Assembly (NCBI GenBank): GCA_002431285.1 | Contig: DJEF01000052.1 | Location: forward strand, 1 to 15,283 | Direction of reading: 5' to 3' | Origin: Ruminococcaceae bacterium UBA5905 | GTDB taxonomy: Bacteria; Bacillota; Clostridia; Oscillospirales; Acutalibacteraceae | Length of the DNA: 15,283 bases | Shown: positions 1 through 8,665 of the stretch, in pieces | Layout: each line of letters begins with the position of its first letter | Numbering within the stretch: the first letter of the stretch is position 1 | Notes under the pieces: model-generated | Seen by the model: only the letters and a program-made list of their open reading frames with translations | Told to the model about the DNA's origin: nothing | Databases searched by the model: none | Made by a program: the position numbers and the translations under genes

Positions 1-129
1 CGGTCAACCCACGCCGTTTTTCGCAAGTGTATCTACGCTTGCTGTGCTTGCTATTCTCTTAAATCGTATTCTTCCCGCTTGCGGCATCTCAGGAATCCAT
101 TGGTAATCCAGACTTTTTCATCAAAACTA

Positions 130-158
130 TTGACTCGAACGTACGTTTCTGATATACT
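130..158 (+). promoter_or_regulatory. Sigma-A promoter with LexA (SOS) operator in the spacer
   Basis: The -35 box TTGACT is at 130-135 and the -10 box TATACT at 153-158. They are separated by exactly 17 nt, and TG at 150-151 makes an extended -10. The spacer holds CGAACGTACGTTTC at 136-149, which agrees at every position with the published Firmicutes LexA/DinR consensus CGAACRNRYGTTYC. LexA bound there would block this plus-strand promoter. Transcription would run right through the hairpin at 228-256 toward the tnpW-like gene and recombinase. That the recombinase is the real target is inference; the box could also affect an unseen leftward gene, but I saw no good minus-strand promoter here. 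Confidence 0.7.
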
Positions 159-227
159 GTCAGCAAGTAAATAATATAGCTGTGCTGTGGAGCCGCTGAC
201 GAAGTGATGTCTTCCTAATGCCGCATA

Positions 228-256
228 AACAGAAGCCCTGTACGGGCGTCTGTTTT
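228..256 (+). terminator. Terminator-like hairpin downstream of the SOS promoter
   Basis: AACAGA (228-233) pairs with TCTGTT (249-254) and GCCC (235-238) with GGGC (244-247), with one A-G mismatch and the loop TGTAC. The stem runs into TTTT (253-256), then GTTGG. It lies about 65-90 nt downstream of the expected start of the SOS promoter. It could release a short transcript or act as a leaky attenuator before the tnpW/recombinase genes. The T-run is short, so efficiency is uncertain. Confidence 0.45.
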
Positions 257-360
257 GTTGGTATTGGAAGATTTTTCATATCGTCATGCAGCTCTTTTTG
301 TAATCCTCCGTCACTTTCCGCACCAGCAAGAGGGAGGGATGAAACGTACAATCTCAGCTA

Positions 361-510
361 GCCAATGACTGTTGGCAAATGGCGGCATCGCCGCCTTGAT
401 TACCGGTTTGCACAGCCGAACGGGACTGTCAAGGACGCGCAGCGAGGCGAAGCCGATTCCTTGACTGACACGGGCGGCTGTGCAAACCGGCGAACTGCCC
501 GTAATTCGCC
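361..510. other. Hairpin-dense non-coding region with an 88-nt nested palindrome
   Basis: Four adjacent foldback elements fill this stretch. GCCAA/TTGGC pairs at 361-365/372-376. GGCGGC/GCCGCC pairs at 381-386/390-395 around a 3-nt loop. A perfect 16-bp inverted repeat, CCGGTTTGCACAGCCG (403-418) and its complement (475-490), encloses a second 8-bp arm pair in the same register (428-435/458-465). GGCGAA/TTCGCC pairs at 489-494/505-510. Near the apex, 447-453 reads GCGAAGC, known as an exceptionally stable DNA mini-hairpin. No convincing gene covers it; the open frame on the plus strand (365-634) has no clear ribosome binding site or recognisable domain. It could be a structured leader RNA, an antisense or regulatory RNA, or a single-stranded DNA hairpin used during transfer. 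The function is unknown. Confidence 0.55.
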
Positions 511-553
511 TGTGAATCCCAGCACATTGCCCAGTGGAATCCCGGTAACTGCC

Positions 554-628
554 GTGATATACTTGATCGCAAGAGGTCAGTATCACGCACTTTCTCTGGG
601 AGATTCCTGCGGCATTGTCCGGAAATCT
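554..628 (+). other. Hairpins just upstream of the tnpW-like gene
   Basis: GTGATA (554-559) is complementary to TATCAC (581-586). AGATTCC (601-607) pairs with GGAAATCT (621-628) with a one-base bulge. The second stem ends 7 nt before the ribosome binding site of the tnpW-like gene. The two could form the 3' end of a leader RNA controlling that gene, but this is read from pairing only. I see nothing coding here. Confidence 0.3.
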
Positions 629-648
629 GAATGAAAAGGAAGGTACAA

Positions 649-2561
<1,913 letters not shown>

Positions 2562-2579
2562 CTTTCGCCACGCTGTTCT

Positions 2580-2694
2580 CTCTTAAAATGTGAAACCTGT
2601 CTTATGAGGTGCTATCCTCCCCATGGCAATTTTTAGGGCAATCCCCCCGCAGAAACCGTCCGGCGAAAACGGCGCAGCACTGCCCCGATTCTCT
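2580..2694. other. Intergenic junction between mobile remnant and ftsQ
   Basis: This is a short non-coding stretch between the two converging units. Base composition shifts from mixed to GC-rich near 2620-2640, which I take as the approximate element/chromosome boundary. No recognisable attachment site, inverted terminal repeat or small gene was seen. ftsZ, a frequent neighbour after ftsQ, does not appear before the recombinase. Confidence 0.4.
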
Positions 2695-3762
2695 TCATTC
2701 TGCCGCAGGAGAAGCCGTGTCCCCGGCCGGTTCGGCGGCGGTATCGCCCGCCGCGTCTCCTGTATCCGCCGCATCCGGTGCATCCGGCGCATCCGGCGCG
2801 GACACAATTCCCAGCGCCGGCAGCTTTTCCAGAGGACTGAACACCGCCTTGTTGTTGTCGCTGTCGTCGTCGGAATAGGAGGTCATATCCAGCCTCCCCA
2901 CCGCCCGGTCGCCGTTATTCTTCAGCAGTGTCGGCAGCAGCTGCTGAAACGCTCGGATCTCCTCCTCCAGATTGGATTCGTTTCCCAACACCAGCAGGAT
3001 CTGATCCCGCCAGACCGCCCGGATATTGGTCTTTTCGGTCAGGTCGATGGCAGTGAGGGCATCCATCCCGTTCTGCTGGGCGGCCGTCAGGAGCGTGCGC
3101 ACGGTGCGCAGGCTGCGTTCATCCAGCAGCTCGCCCCCCAGCTGCACATCCTGCACATCCGCTCCATAGATGCGCACCGTTCCCGCCGGCAGCTGCTCCT
3201 CCGGCAAATTCTCCAGCCGGTGGTTATTCTGTCCCAGCACGGCGTACCCCTCCGGGGTCTGCACCGCGCCCAGCACCGTCGTCTCCTCCACCCGGATATG
3301 CACGGTGGAAAAGGAGGAATTGCTCACCTCCACCCGCTCCAGATAGGGAAACTGCCGAAGTATGGCGTCGTGGGCCTGCACCTTATTGACCACCAGCAGG
3401 CTTTCGCCTACATAAATACCGCTGGCTTTCACGATCTCCTCCGCAGAATACCGCGTTTCTCCCTCCACGTCGATCTGCTTCACCGCCAGAAAGGACATGG
3501 ACGTGCCGTTATTTTTTGCCACCGTGCCGGTGATATGAAGCGCCACCAGCGCTACCACCAGCACCAGCAGCAGGATCCCCGCCGTCAGGATACCGACGGC
3601 CAGAATCTTCCGTCTGCGGCGGCGGCGTTTGCGGTCGCGCCGTCGATCAGCCGCTTGCCGCGCCGCCTCAATGCTCGACGGCGGCTCCGTCCCTTCCGGC
3701 CTCCGGACAGCGGAGCGGGACAGATCGGTGCGGGTATTCCGGGGTGTATCCGATTGCTTCAT
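2695..3762 (-). CDS. ftsQ: Cell division protein FtsQ/DivIB
   Basis: A 355-residue bitopic membrane protein of the divisome, which with FtsL and FtsB/DivIC forms the complex that recruits and activates the septal synthase. The N-terminus (1-52) is cytoplasmic and ends in a strongly basic run of Arg/Lys. One membrane segment covers about 53-80. A POTRA-like domain follows at about 92-160, with FLAVKQIDVEG and the YSAEEI...VGESLL...FPYLERVEV pattern typical of FtsQ, then a beta domain to about 290. The last 35 residues form a low-complexity Ala/Asp/Pro tail, partly from a 9-bp tandem repeat (2771-2797), which is unusual. The start is ATG 3762, with AAAAGGAG 6 nt upstream. It is the last gene of the operon, 47 nt after murA. 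Synteny and topology support the call more than sequence identity, as the family is divergent. Confidence 0.85.
   Translation of the reverse strand: MKQSDTPRNTRTDLSRSAVRRPEGTEPPSSIEAARQAADRRRDRKRRRRRRKILAVGILTAGILLLVLVVALVALHITGTVAKNNGTSMSFLAVKQIDVEGETRYSAEEIVKASGIYVGESLLVVNKVQAHDAILRQFPYLERVEVSNSSFSTVHIRVEETTVLGAVQTPEGYAVLGQNNHRLENLPEEQLPAGTVRIYGADVQDVQLGGELLDERSLRTVRTLLTAAQQNGMDALTAIDLTEKTNIRAVWRDQILLVLGNESNLEEEIRAFQQLLPTLLKNNGDRAVGRLDMTSYSDDDSDNNKAVFSPLEKLPALGIVSAPDAPDAPDAADTGDAAGDTAAEPAGDTASPAAE
2771..2797. repeat. 9-bp tandem repeat, three copies, inside ftsQ
   Basis: GCATCCGGT, GCATCCGGC and GCATCCGGC lie head to tail at 2771-2779, 2780-2788 and 2789-2797. On the minus strand they encode repeated Ala-Pro-Asp units in the C-terminal tail of FtsQ. 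Such in-frame repeats can change copy number by slippage, so tail length may vary between strains. Confidence 0.8.
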
Positions 3763-3809
3763 AATGCTCTCCTTTTTGCGTCTCCTGTTGTGTGGCAGGC
3801 TTCCTTTTT

Positions 3810-5069
3810 TTACACAGAACAGCGGCGCAGCCGCGCGCCCAGCGCCGTCAGCGTATCCTCCATCGCCTCATAGCCGCGATCCAGATGATGCAGGCTGGAG
3901 ACCGCCGTTTCTCCGGCGGCCGCCAATCCGGCGATCACCAGCGCCGCCCCGCCCCGCAGATCGGTGCATTCCACCGCCGCTCCCTGGAGCCGGGGCACGC
4001 CCTCCACCACGGCCACCCGGCCGTCCACCCGGATGCGGGCGCCCATGCGGGTCAATTCATCCACATATTTATAGCGGTTCTCAAAAATGCTCTCCACAAA
4101 CACGGCGGTCCCCCGTGCCGTGCAGGCGGCCGCCAGCAGCGGCGCCCCGGCATCGGTGGGAAATCCGGGATAGGGCATGGTGCGCACCGTTCCCAGCTCC
4201 CCCAGCCGTGCGGGTGCGGTCAGTTCCACCGTATCCTCACAAACGGTCAGGGAGCAGCCCCCTTCCTCCAGCAGCGCCAGCACCGGAGAAATATACGCCG
4301 GGCAGCACCGCCGCAGAGTGACCGCTCCGCCGGTGGCCGCAGCCGCCGCCAGATAGGTAGCCGCCTCGATGCGGTCGGGCATGACCGCATACGCCGCCCC
4401 GTGCAGCGTCTCCACCCCCTCGATATGCAGCACACCGGGGGACAGAGTATGGATGCGGGCGCCGCAGGCATTGAGGAAACCGCACAGATCGGCGATCTCC
4501 GGCTCCTGCGCCGCATGATGCAGGACCGTTTCGCCCCGGGCGGTGCAGGCTGCCAGCAGTATATTCTCCGTTGCGCCGACGCTGGGAAAGGTCAGGGTGA
4601 TCTCCGCGCCGCGCAAGCCTCCCGCCGCCCGGCAATGGATACGCCCGTGCTCCTCCCGAATGTCCGCGCCCAGCCGCCGCAAGGCTGCCAAATGCAGATC
4701 AATGGGGCGCGGCCCCAACTCACATCCACCGGGATAGGTCAACCGCGCCTCCCCGCAGCGGGCAAGGATCGCTCCCAAAAACACAATAGACGAGCGCATT
4801 TCCCGCATCAGTCCGTCGGGGATCTCCGTCCGGGACAGGACGGAAGCATCCACCGTCACCGTGTGCGCCCGCCGATGGACGGCGCACCCCAAATGGCGCA
4901 GGATATCCAGCGCCACATTCACATCCGACAGCCGGGGGCAGTGCCGCAGCATCGCCGTCCCGTGGCACAGCAAAGTCGCCGCCAGCAGGGGCAGCGCGCT
5001 GTTCTTCGCGCCGTGGACAGCCACTTCGCCCCCGAGCGGCACACCGCCCTGTATCTGCATAATTTCCAT
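3810..5069 (-). CDS. murA: UDP-N-acetylglucosamine 1-carboxyvinyltransferase MurA
   Basis: A 419-residue cytoplasmic enzyme that transfers enolpyruvate from phosphoenolpyruvate to UDP-GlcNAc, the first committed step of peptidoglycan synthesis. Family residues are in place: Lys22-Asn23 in GAKNSALP; catalytic Cys116 in PGGCELGPRPIDLH (Cys115 in E. coli, the fosfomycin target); the acid/base Asp in YPGFPTDAGAPL; and DLRGGAALV near the C-terminus. With Cys rather than Asp, it is predicted to be fosfomycin-sensitive. ATG 5069 is chosen because AGGAGG (5076-5081) lies exactly 6 nt upstream; ATG 5075 would touch the ribosome binding site. The gene sits between murG and ftsQ, where bacilli usually carry murB. 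Clostridia often hold two murA paralogues, so whether this is MurA1 or MurA2 cannot be told here. Confidence 0.95.
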   Translation of the reverse strand: MEIMQIQGGVPLGGEVAVHGAKNSALPLLAATLLCHGTAMLRHCPRLSDVNVALDILRHLGCAVHRRAHTVTVDASVLSRTEIPDGLMREMRSSIVFLGAILARCGEARLTYPGGCELGPRPIDLHLAALRRLGADIREEHGRIHCRAAGGLRGAEITLTFPSVGATENILLAACTARGETVLHHAAQEPEIADLCGFLNACGARIHTLSPGVLHIEGVETLHGAAYAVMPDRIEAATYLAAAAATGGAVTLRRCCPAYISPVLALLEEGGCSLTVCEDTVELTAPARLGELGTVRTMPYPGFPTDAGAPLLAAACTARGTAVFVESIFENRYKYVDELTRMGARIRVDGRVAVVEGVPRLQGAAVECTDLRGGAALVIAGLAAAGETAVSSLHHLDRGYEAMEDTLTALGARLRRCSV

Positions 5070-5075
5070 CCCCAT

Positions 5076-5106
5076 CCTCCTCTCTGCACGCTCAGTGTAT
5101 GCAGAG
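5076..5106 (-). promoter_or_regulatory. Hairpin abutting the murA ribosome binding site
   Basis: CTCTGCA (5082-5088) and TGCAGAG (5100-5106) form a perfect 7-bp stem with an 11-nt loop. On the mRNA, the 3' arm ends directly at the AGGAGG of murA (5076-5081). Such a stem could stabilise the 5' end of a processed murA-ftsQ message or hinder ribosome loading. This is inferred from pairing only. Confidence 0.35.
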
Positions 5107-5144
5107 GGAAGATGTCCGGTTCTAAGCCGCCGGGCGAGACGGGA

Positions 5145-6266
5145 TCATGCGCCGTGTAAAGATTCCCGCACCACCGCCAGTATCCGCTCGTCGGCATCGA
5201 GAATAGCGGCATTGCGCATATGCTCCGCCATCTCCGCCAGCCGCGCCGGATCGGCGGTCAGCCGCTCGATCGCCTCCCACAGCGCCGCGCCGGTCAGGTC
5301 TTTTTCTTCGATGCACTCCGCCGCGCCGCGCCGCACCAGCGCCATAGCATTATGATACTGGTGGTTCTCCGCTACATAGGGAGAGGGGATGAGAATGGCA
5401 GGCTTGCCCATGGCAGGCAGCTCGCTGAGGGTCATCGCCCCGCAGCGGCACACCACCAGATCGGCAGCCGCCATGCACCGGGGCATATCGTCGATGTATT
5501 CCCGCACCCGGATGCCGTCGCCGTCCAGCGGCACACCCGCCGCCTCCAGGGCGGCGACGGTATCGGCATAGTCCCGTTTCCCGGTGCCGTGTATGTGCTG
5601 CAAAGCTCCGCTCTCGCGGCTCTTTTTCAGCACCTCGACCATGGCGGTGTTGATGGGCTTCGCCCCCAGGCTGCCGCCGAAGGACAGCACCAGCGGGCGC
5701 GCATCCAATCCCAGCTCCTGCCGTGCCTTTTCCCTCTCCGGAGTCCGAAAACCGTCCCGCAGGGGATTGCCGGTCACGATCGCCCGGCAGTCGGCGGGCA
5801 AATACTTCCGGGCGTCCTCGCTGCACAGCAGCACGGTGGCACCCTCTTTCGCCAGCATTTTCACCGTCATGCCGGGGAAAGCGTTGGACTCATGCACCAG
5901 CACCGGAATCTTCCGTTTCAGCGCCCGGCGCAGCACCGGACCGCACACATAGCCGCCGGTGCCGATGGCGATATCCGGCCGAAACTCCCGCAGAATCCTG
6001 TCCGCCGCGCTGCTGGCCGTCAGCACATCCACCGCCGCCAGCAGGTTGCGCCCGATATTCTTCACCGTCAGCCGCCGCTGAAAGCCCCGCACGTGCTGTC
6101 CCCGGATGGGATAGCCCGCCTGGGGCACCAGCTGCATTTCCATGCGGCCGTAAGCCCCCACAAACAGAAACTCCGCGTCCGGATACGCCCGCCGGATGGT
6201 ATCGGCGATGGCCAGCGCCGGATTGATATGTCCGGCGGTGCCGCCGCCGGTCATGAGTACCTTCAC
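5145..6266 (-). CDS. murG: UDP-GlcNAc:undecaprenyl-PP-MurNAc-pentapeptide GlcNAc transferase MurG
   Basis: A 373-residue GT-B glycosyltransferase that adds GlcNAc to lipid I to make lipid II on the inner face of the membrane. The first glycine loop is GGGTAGHINP (7-16), then GTGGYVCGP (102-110), HESN (125-128), TGNP (165-168), the second glycine loop FGGSLGA (196-202), and the nucleotide-sugar site GAMTLSEL (276-283) with PYVAENHQ (296-303). All are diagnostic, and the length is normal. The start codon is GTG at 6266, with AAGGGG 9 nt upstream; no in-frame ATG gives a complete first glycine loop. It follows ftsW after a 122-nt gap and precedes murA by 75 nt. Confidence 0.96.
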   Translation of the reverse strand: MKVLMTGGGTAGHINPALAIADTIRRAYPDAEFLFVGAYGRMEMQLVPQAGYPIRGQHVRGFQRRLTVKNIGRNLLAAVDVLTASSAADRILREFRPDIAIGTGGYVCGPVLRRALKRKIPVLVHESNAFPGMTVKMLAKEGATVLLCSEDARKYLPADCRAIVTGNPLRDGFRTPEREKARQELGLDARPLVLSFGGSLGAKPINTAMVEVLKKSRESGALQHIHGTGKRDYADTVAALEAAGVPLDGDGIRVREYIDDMPRCMAAADLVVCRCGAMTLSELPAMGKPAILIPSPYVAENHQYHNAMALVRRGAAECIEEKDLTGAALWEAIERLTADPARLAEMAEHMRNAAILDADERILAVVRESLHGA

Positions 6267-6388
6267 ATTGATCGACCCCTTCTTTTGGATGATGCGGACA
6301 TTGGCGCGAAAGGCAGCACCGCCGCAGCCGCGCCGCCCCCCCGCAATGCCGCCGAGAGCCCTGCGCCGCGCCTTATACGCCCGCTCGG

Positions 6389-7597
6389 CTACGTCTTCTC
6401 CATGCGGGACTGGCGAGAGATGGACAGCACGATCCCCATTTGCGCCAGCAGCATCAGGATAGAGGTGCCGCCGTAGCTGAAGAAAGGCAGGCTAATGCCG
6501 GTATTGGGGATCAGATTGGACACCACCGCCACATTGATGAGCATTTGCAGACCGATCTGCGCCGTCAGTCCGATGGCCAGCATACAGCCGAATTTATCCT
6601 TCGCCCGTATCCCGATGACGAAACCCCGCCACACCAGCAGACCGAACAGCACCACCAGCACCACCGCGCCGACGAACCCCATCTCCTCGCAATAGACGGA
6701 GAAGATAAAGTCGTTTTGCGGCTCCGGCAGAAACAGATGCTTTTGCCGGGAATTGCCCGGTCCCTGTCCCAGCAGGCCGCCGGAGCCGATGGCGTACAGG
6801 GATTGCACCGTCTGCCAGGCGTGGTTCCGACCGGAAACCCCGTCGGGGAAGGTGATCTGATTGGCGAAGCACTCCAGCGGATGCAGCCATACGGCGATGC
6901 GGTCCTGCTCATAGCCCAGCACCAGCACCATCACCACCACGCCGACCGCACCGGTGCCGACCACCGCCAGCAGCCACCAGACGCTCACGCCGCCCACATA
7001 CATCATCACAAAGCCCAGCAGCCCAATGAGCAATGTACCGGACAGGTGGGGCTCGATGATCACCAGCCCGCAGGTGATGCCCAGGATCACCATCAGCGGC
7101 AAAAAGCCGCGGGTAAAGGTCTTCATCCGCTTATGATTGAGAGAAATCAGATGGGCGAACAGCAGGATCAGCGCAAACTTCGCCACCTCCGAGGGCTGGA
7201 ACTGTCCCAATCCGGGAATCCGAATCCACCGGTGAATGCCGGTGGAGGAGGGCATGAGATACGCCACCACCAGCAGCCCCAGACTGACGATCCATAACAG
7301 CCACGCGATCTTGTGCAGCACATGATAGTCCACCACAGAGAACGCCAGCATCGCCGCCAGCCCCAGCGCCACCCACAGCACCTGCTTGCGGATATAGAAG
7401 TAGCTGTCGCCGTCCTGGTGATAAAAGGCGTATACATGGCTGGCGGAATACAGCGTGGCCAGGCCGATGACCAGAATGATCATCAGCAGCACAAAAAAGT
7501 ACATATCCGGGCCGTTGGCCACATGAAAGAAGGGCTTGCGTTCCCTCTTGGCCTTCTTTCCGGGCGTCGGCATCGCCGTCACGTTGCCCTGCGCCAT
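6389..7597 (-). CDS. ftsW: Septal peptidoglycan glycosyltransferase FtsW (SEDS family)
   Basis: A 402-residue polytopic membrane protein with about ten hydrophobic segments. It polymerises lipid II at the septum with its partner PBP (ftsI in this operon). SEDS signatures are clear: HRWI...QPSEVAK (122-140), QTVQSLYAIGSGGLLGQGPG (about 262-281), LPEPQNDFIFSVYCEEMGF (290-308) and NTGISLPFFSYGGTS (365-379). AAAGGAG lies 9 nt before ATG 7597. The loop before the QTVQS motif (about 239-261) differs from the usual short ..DP.GDG(Y/W)Q form: it appears longer and has a single Asp, D252, as candidate for the essential aspartate. In sporeformers this locus may encode SpoVE; gene order favours FtsW. 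It starts 40 nt after the mraY stop, without murD between them. Confidence 0.92.
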   Translation of the reverse strand: MAQGNVTAMPTPGKKAKRERKPFFHVANGPDMYFFVLLMIILVIGLATLYSASHVYAFYHQDGDSYFYIRKQVLWVALGLAAMLAFSVVDYHVLHKIAWLLWIVSLGLLVVAYLMPSSTGIHRWIRIPGLGQFQPSEVAKFALILLFAHLISLNHKRMKTFTRGFLPLMVILGITCGLVIIEPHLSGTLLIGLLGFVMMYVGGVSVWWLLAVVGTGAVGVVVMVLVLGYEQDRIAVWLHPLECFANQITFPDGVSGRNHAWQTVQSLYAIGSGGLLGQGPGNSRQKHLFLPEPQNDFIFSVYCEEMGFVGAVVLVVLFGLLVWRGFVIGIRAKDKFGCMLAIGLTAQIGLQMLINVAVVSNLIPNTGISLPFFSYGGTSILMLLAQMGIVLSISRQSRMEKT

Positions 7598-7637
7598 GTC
7601 GATCGTCTCCTTTCCGGTGGGGTGGGCGGATGCCCTG

Positions 7638-8648
7638 TCAGCGCACCAGCATCAGCAGCACAGCGATCACGCTGCCCGCCAGCGTAACGGCCGTAAAGAC
7701 CGTCACGATCTTATTCTCGCTCCACCCGCACAGCTCAAAATGGTGGTGGAGCGGGCTCATCTTAAACAGCCGTTTGCCGTGGGTGAGCTTAAAATATCCC
7801 ACCTGCAAGATCACCGACAGATCCTCGGCAATGTACAGAATTCCCACCGGCACCAGCAGAAACGGCTGCTCGATGCCGAAAGCCAGCGCCGCCAGCGCGC
7901 CGCCGATAAACAGAGAGCCGGTGTCGCCCATAAAGACCTTCGCCGGGTGCAGATTCCACAGCAGGAAACCCGCCAGACCGCCGGCCAGCGCCACCGCATA
8001 CAGACATTCGCCGAACAAACCGACAAAGCCTGCCAGCAGCAGAAAGGCCAGCGCCGCCACAAAGGCGGTCATGCCGCACAGCCCATCCACACCGTCAGTC
8101 AGATTGGTCGCATTGGACAGCGCCACCACCACGAATATGCAGAATGGGATGTACCAGACGCCCCAGTTGACCGTGCCGAAGAAGGGGATCTGAAAGCTGC
8201 CGTGCCCATAGGTATACAGCAGAATGGCGTAGGCCGCCGACAGCAGCAGCTGTAACAGCAGCTTTTGCAGCGGAGACAGCCCCTTGTTGCGCTTTTTGAC
8301 CACCTTGATATAATCGTCCAGAAATCCGATGGCGCCGCAGCCCAGTGCCAGCACCGCCCCCGCGAACAGCCGCACCGTATCGTAGGGCAGCGCCAGCAGC
8401 GACGGGTTCATCAGCGAAGCCACCAACACCCCGATACCGAACGTGACCGTTGAGGACAGGATAAACAGGATTCCGCCCATGGTGGGCGTCCCCTGCTTAT
8501 CGTGGTGCCAGCTGGGGCCGATGTCCAGGATCGTCTGGCCGAAATGCAGCCTGTGCAGCCACGGGATGCACACTTTGCCCAGCAGGGCGGCGATCAGAAA
8601 GGACAGCAGCCCGGTGAGCGCCATCAGAATGGTGTTTTTTACAGTCAT
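7638..8648 (-). CDS. mraY: Phospho-MurNAc-pentapeptide transferase MraY
   Basis: A 336-residue integral membrane enzyme that transfers phospho-MurNAc-pentapeptide from UDP to undecaprenyl phosphate, forming lipid I. The Mg-binding Asp pair is in FLDDYIK (109-115). The NLTDGVDGL motif (182-190), the catalytic-loop GDTGSLFIGG (241-250) and the histidine motif PLHHHFE (299-305) are intact. The QGTPTMGGI segment near residue 52 is also typical. About ten membrane segments are visible. Start ATG 8648 has AGGGAGG upstream and lies 17 nt after the murE stop, so the two are probably co-translated. Length is normal. Confidence 0.96.
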   Translation of the reverse strand: MTVKNTILMALTGLLSFLIAALLGKVCIPWLHRLHFGQTILDIGPSWHHDKQGTPTMGGILFILSSTVTFGIGVLVASLMNPSLLALPYDTVRLFAGAVLALGCGAIGFLDDYIKVVKKRNKGLSPLQKLLLQLLLSAAYAILLYTYGHGSFQIPFFGTVNWGVWYIPFCIFVVVALSNATNLTDGVDGLCGMTAFVAALAFLLLAGFVGLFGECLYAVALAGGLAGFLLWNLHPAKVFMGDTGSLFIGGALAALAFGIEQPFLLVPVGILYIAEDLSVILQVGYFKLTHGKRLFKMSPLHHHFELCGWSENKIVTVFTAVTLAGSVIAVLLMLVR

Positions 8649-8665
8649 ACGGTCATCCTCCCTTT

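Noticed and set aside
1..171. Open frames at the left edge: plus-strand frame 1 open to a TAA at 169-171, and a minus-strand frame open from about 278 to 75.
   Set aside because: The first has no visible start and no recognisable motif; the second lacks a start codon after its upstream stop. The LexA promoter lies within both. They could be gene remnants but are not supportable as genes.
365..634. Plus-strand 89-codon open frame over the palindromes.
   Set aside because: No ribosome binding site, no domain, and composition dictated by inverted repeats; better explained as structured non-coding DNA.
2562..2694. Attachment site or terminal repeat of the element.
   Set aside because: TnpX/TndX-type elements have very short core sites, and the other end is not in the window, so none can be assigned by eye.
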